Assembly (NCBI GenBank): GCA_024641225.1
Contig: JAHEDN010000216.1
Span: forward strand, 1 to 5,510
Reading direction: 5' to 3'
From: Burkholderiales bacterium
Lineage (GTDB): Bacteria > Pseudomonadota > Gammaproteobacteria > Burkholderiales > Burkholderiaceae_F
Length of the DNA stretch: 5,510 nt
Shown here: in pieces, positions 4,863 through 5,510 of the stretch
Layout: the number at the start of each line of letters is the position of its first letter
Numbering within the stretch: the stretch's first letter is position 1
The notes under the pieces: model-generated
What the model was told of the DNA's origin: nothing
Database searches by the model: none
Seen by the model: only the letters and a program-made list of their open reading frames with translations
Program-made: the position numbers and the translations under genes

Positions 4863-5510
4863 CACCAGTTCCCGCCCGCGCCGCCGCCGCCGAAGTTCCC
4901 GCCGCCGCCGGACGACCACCCACCGCCACCGCCGGACCACCCTCCACCGCCACTCCAGCCGCCGGGGATAAACACGCCACCGCGCCGGCCGCCGACCACA
5001 CGCCCGCCGCGGCTGCCGCCGGAGAACAAGGAAATCAGGAACGCGAGCACGCCGACGAAGAGGCCGAGTTTCAACGACGAAAGCACCCAGCCCGCGACCG
5101 ATCCGGCGCCCGCGCCGGCAACGAGGGCACCCGGTGCGCCGAACAGCTTGCGGAGCAGCCCGGCGAAAATCACGCCGCCGATAACGAACGGAACGAGGGA
5201 CTCGACCAGGCCCGCACCTGCGTCCGTCGCCTGCGCCGGTTCGGGAGCCGGCAGCGCCTCCCCCTCGATCAGCCGGAAGACCGCGTCGAGTCCGGCGCTC
5301 AGCCCGCCCGCAAAGTCGTCCTGGCGGAAGCGCGGCGTGATGCGCTCGCGGATCACGCGTGCCGCGGCGAGATCGGGTATCGCGCCTTCGAGCGTCTTGG
5401 CTACGGCGATCCACACCCGGCGGTCGTCCTTGGCGACCACGATGAGCAGCCCGTCGCCGACCTCGGCGCGGCCGATCTTCCAGGTGTCGCCGATGCGCTG
5501 CGCGAAATCC
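4862..5510 (-). CDS. YgcG-type TPM-domain membrane protein, 5'-truncated
   Basis: The frame is open from the right edge to the TGA at 4864-4862, giving 215 residues; the N-terminus, expected to hold a signal peptide and the first part of the TPM domain, is outside the window. The visible domain begins DFAQRIGDTWKIGRAEVGDG (1-20) and continues LLIVVAKDDRRVWIAVAKTLEGAIPD (21-46), followed by RVIRERITPRFRQDDFAGGLSAGLDAVFRLI, all typical of YgcG-like TPM proteins. Hydrophobic segments lie near residues 101-119, 124-143 and 148-162. From about 164 to the end the protein is a low-complexity Gly/Ser/Trp tail closing GGGGAGGNW, also typical of the family. The GTG at 5440-5438 is an internal valine, not a start. 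In many proteobacteria this gene follows lemA; that cannot be checked here. The gene overlaps the soluble TPM gene by one base. Likely topology is TPM domain in the periplasm with a membrane anchor. Function is unknown. Confidence 0.88.
   Translation of the reverse strand, partial: DFAQRIGDTWKIGRAEVGDGLLIVVAKDDRRVWIAVAKTLEGAIPDLAAARVIRERITPRFRQDDFAGGLSAGLDAVFRLIEGEALPAPEPAQATDAGAGLVESLVPFVIGGVIFAGLLRKLFGAPGALVAGAGAGSVAGWVLSSLKLGLFVGVLAFLISLFSGGSRGGRVVGGRRGGVFIPGGWSGGGGWSGGGGGWSSGGGGNFGGGGAGGNW

Noticed and set aside
4869..5020. GC-rich repetitive stretch of CCGCC-like units that resembles a short tandem repeat.
   Set aside because: It encodes the Gly/Ser/Trp tail of the YgcG-type protein, a common feature of this family, so it is low-complexity coding sequence rather than a separate repeat element.
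4863..5414. Long upstream extension of the soluble TPM frame across the YgcG-type gene.
   Set aside because: The extension is Arg-rich shadow sequence. The YgcG frame in the same bases has clear TPM-domain and Gly-tail structure.

Overview
This window is ordinary GC-rich bacterial chromosome: roughly two-thirds G+C by eye, with strong third-position G/C bias. Gene content and protein style (DctP-Q-M TRAP operon, MsrA, tandem TPM-domain genes, DUF72) point to a betaproteobacterium, probably in or near Burkholderiales or Rhodocyclales. That placement is an inference; no rRNA or other marker gene is present.

Layout, left to right. Bases 1-661 (+) hold the C-terminal part of a DUF72/YecE-family protein cut by the left edge. 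It converges, with a 14-base gap, on a TRAP transporter operon on the minus strand. In transcription order that operon is dctP (3532 to 2540, periplasmic solute-binding protein), dctQ (2477 to 1983, small membrane subunit) and dctM (1986 to 676, large membrane subunit). dctQ and dctM overlap by four bases (ATGA). A GC-rich hairpin followed by a T-rich tract lies between dctP and dctQ and looks like a partial terminator favouring the binding protein. Upstream of dctP are a 191-base leader/promoter region, then msrA (4299 to 3724, minus), and then two consecutive TPM-domain genes on the minus strand. Of these, a soluble TPM protein (4862 to 4353) follows a membrane-anchored, Gly/Trp-tailed YgcG-type protein (right edge to 4862), with stop and start fused as TGATG. 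All genes except the DUF72 gene are on the minus strand.

How the genes work together. DctP, DctQ and DctM should form one secondary, ion-coupled uptake system for an organic acid whose identity the sequence does not settle. MsrA repairs oxidised methionine and appears to be its own unit, with a strong Shine-Dalgarno sequence. The two TPM genes are translationally coupled and probably belong to a lemA-ygcG-type cluster whose upstream part lies outside the window.

I see no mobile element, CRISPR array, RNA gene, phage gene or toxin-antitoxin module, and no convincing new system. The points most worth a second look are the dctP/dctQ intercistronic hairpin, the structured dctP leader, and the pairing of a membrane TPM protein with a soluble one that has no visible export signal. 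No gene-free stretch exceeds 300 bases; the longest is the 191 bases between msrA and dctP.
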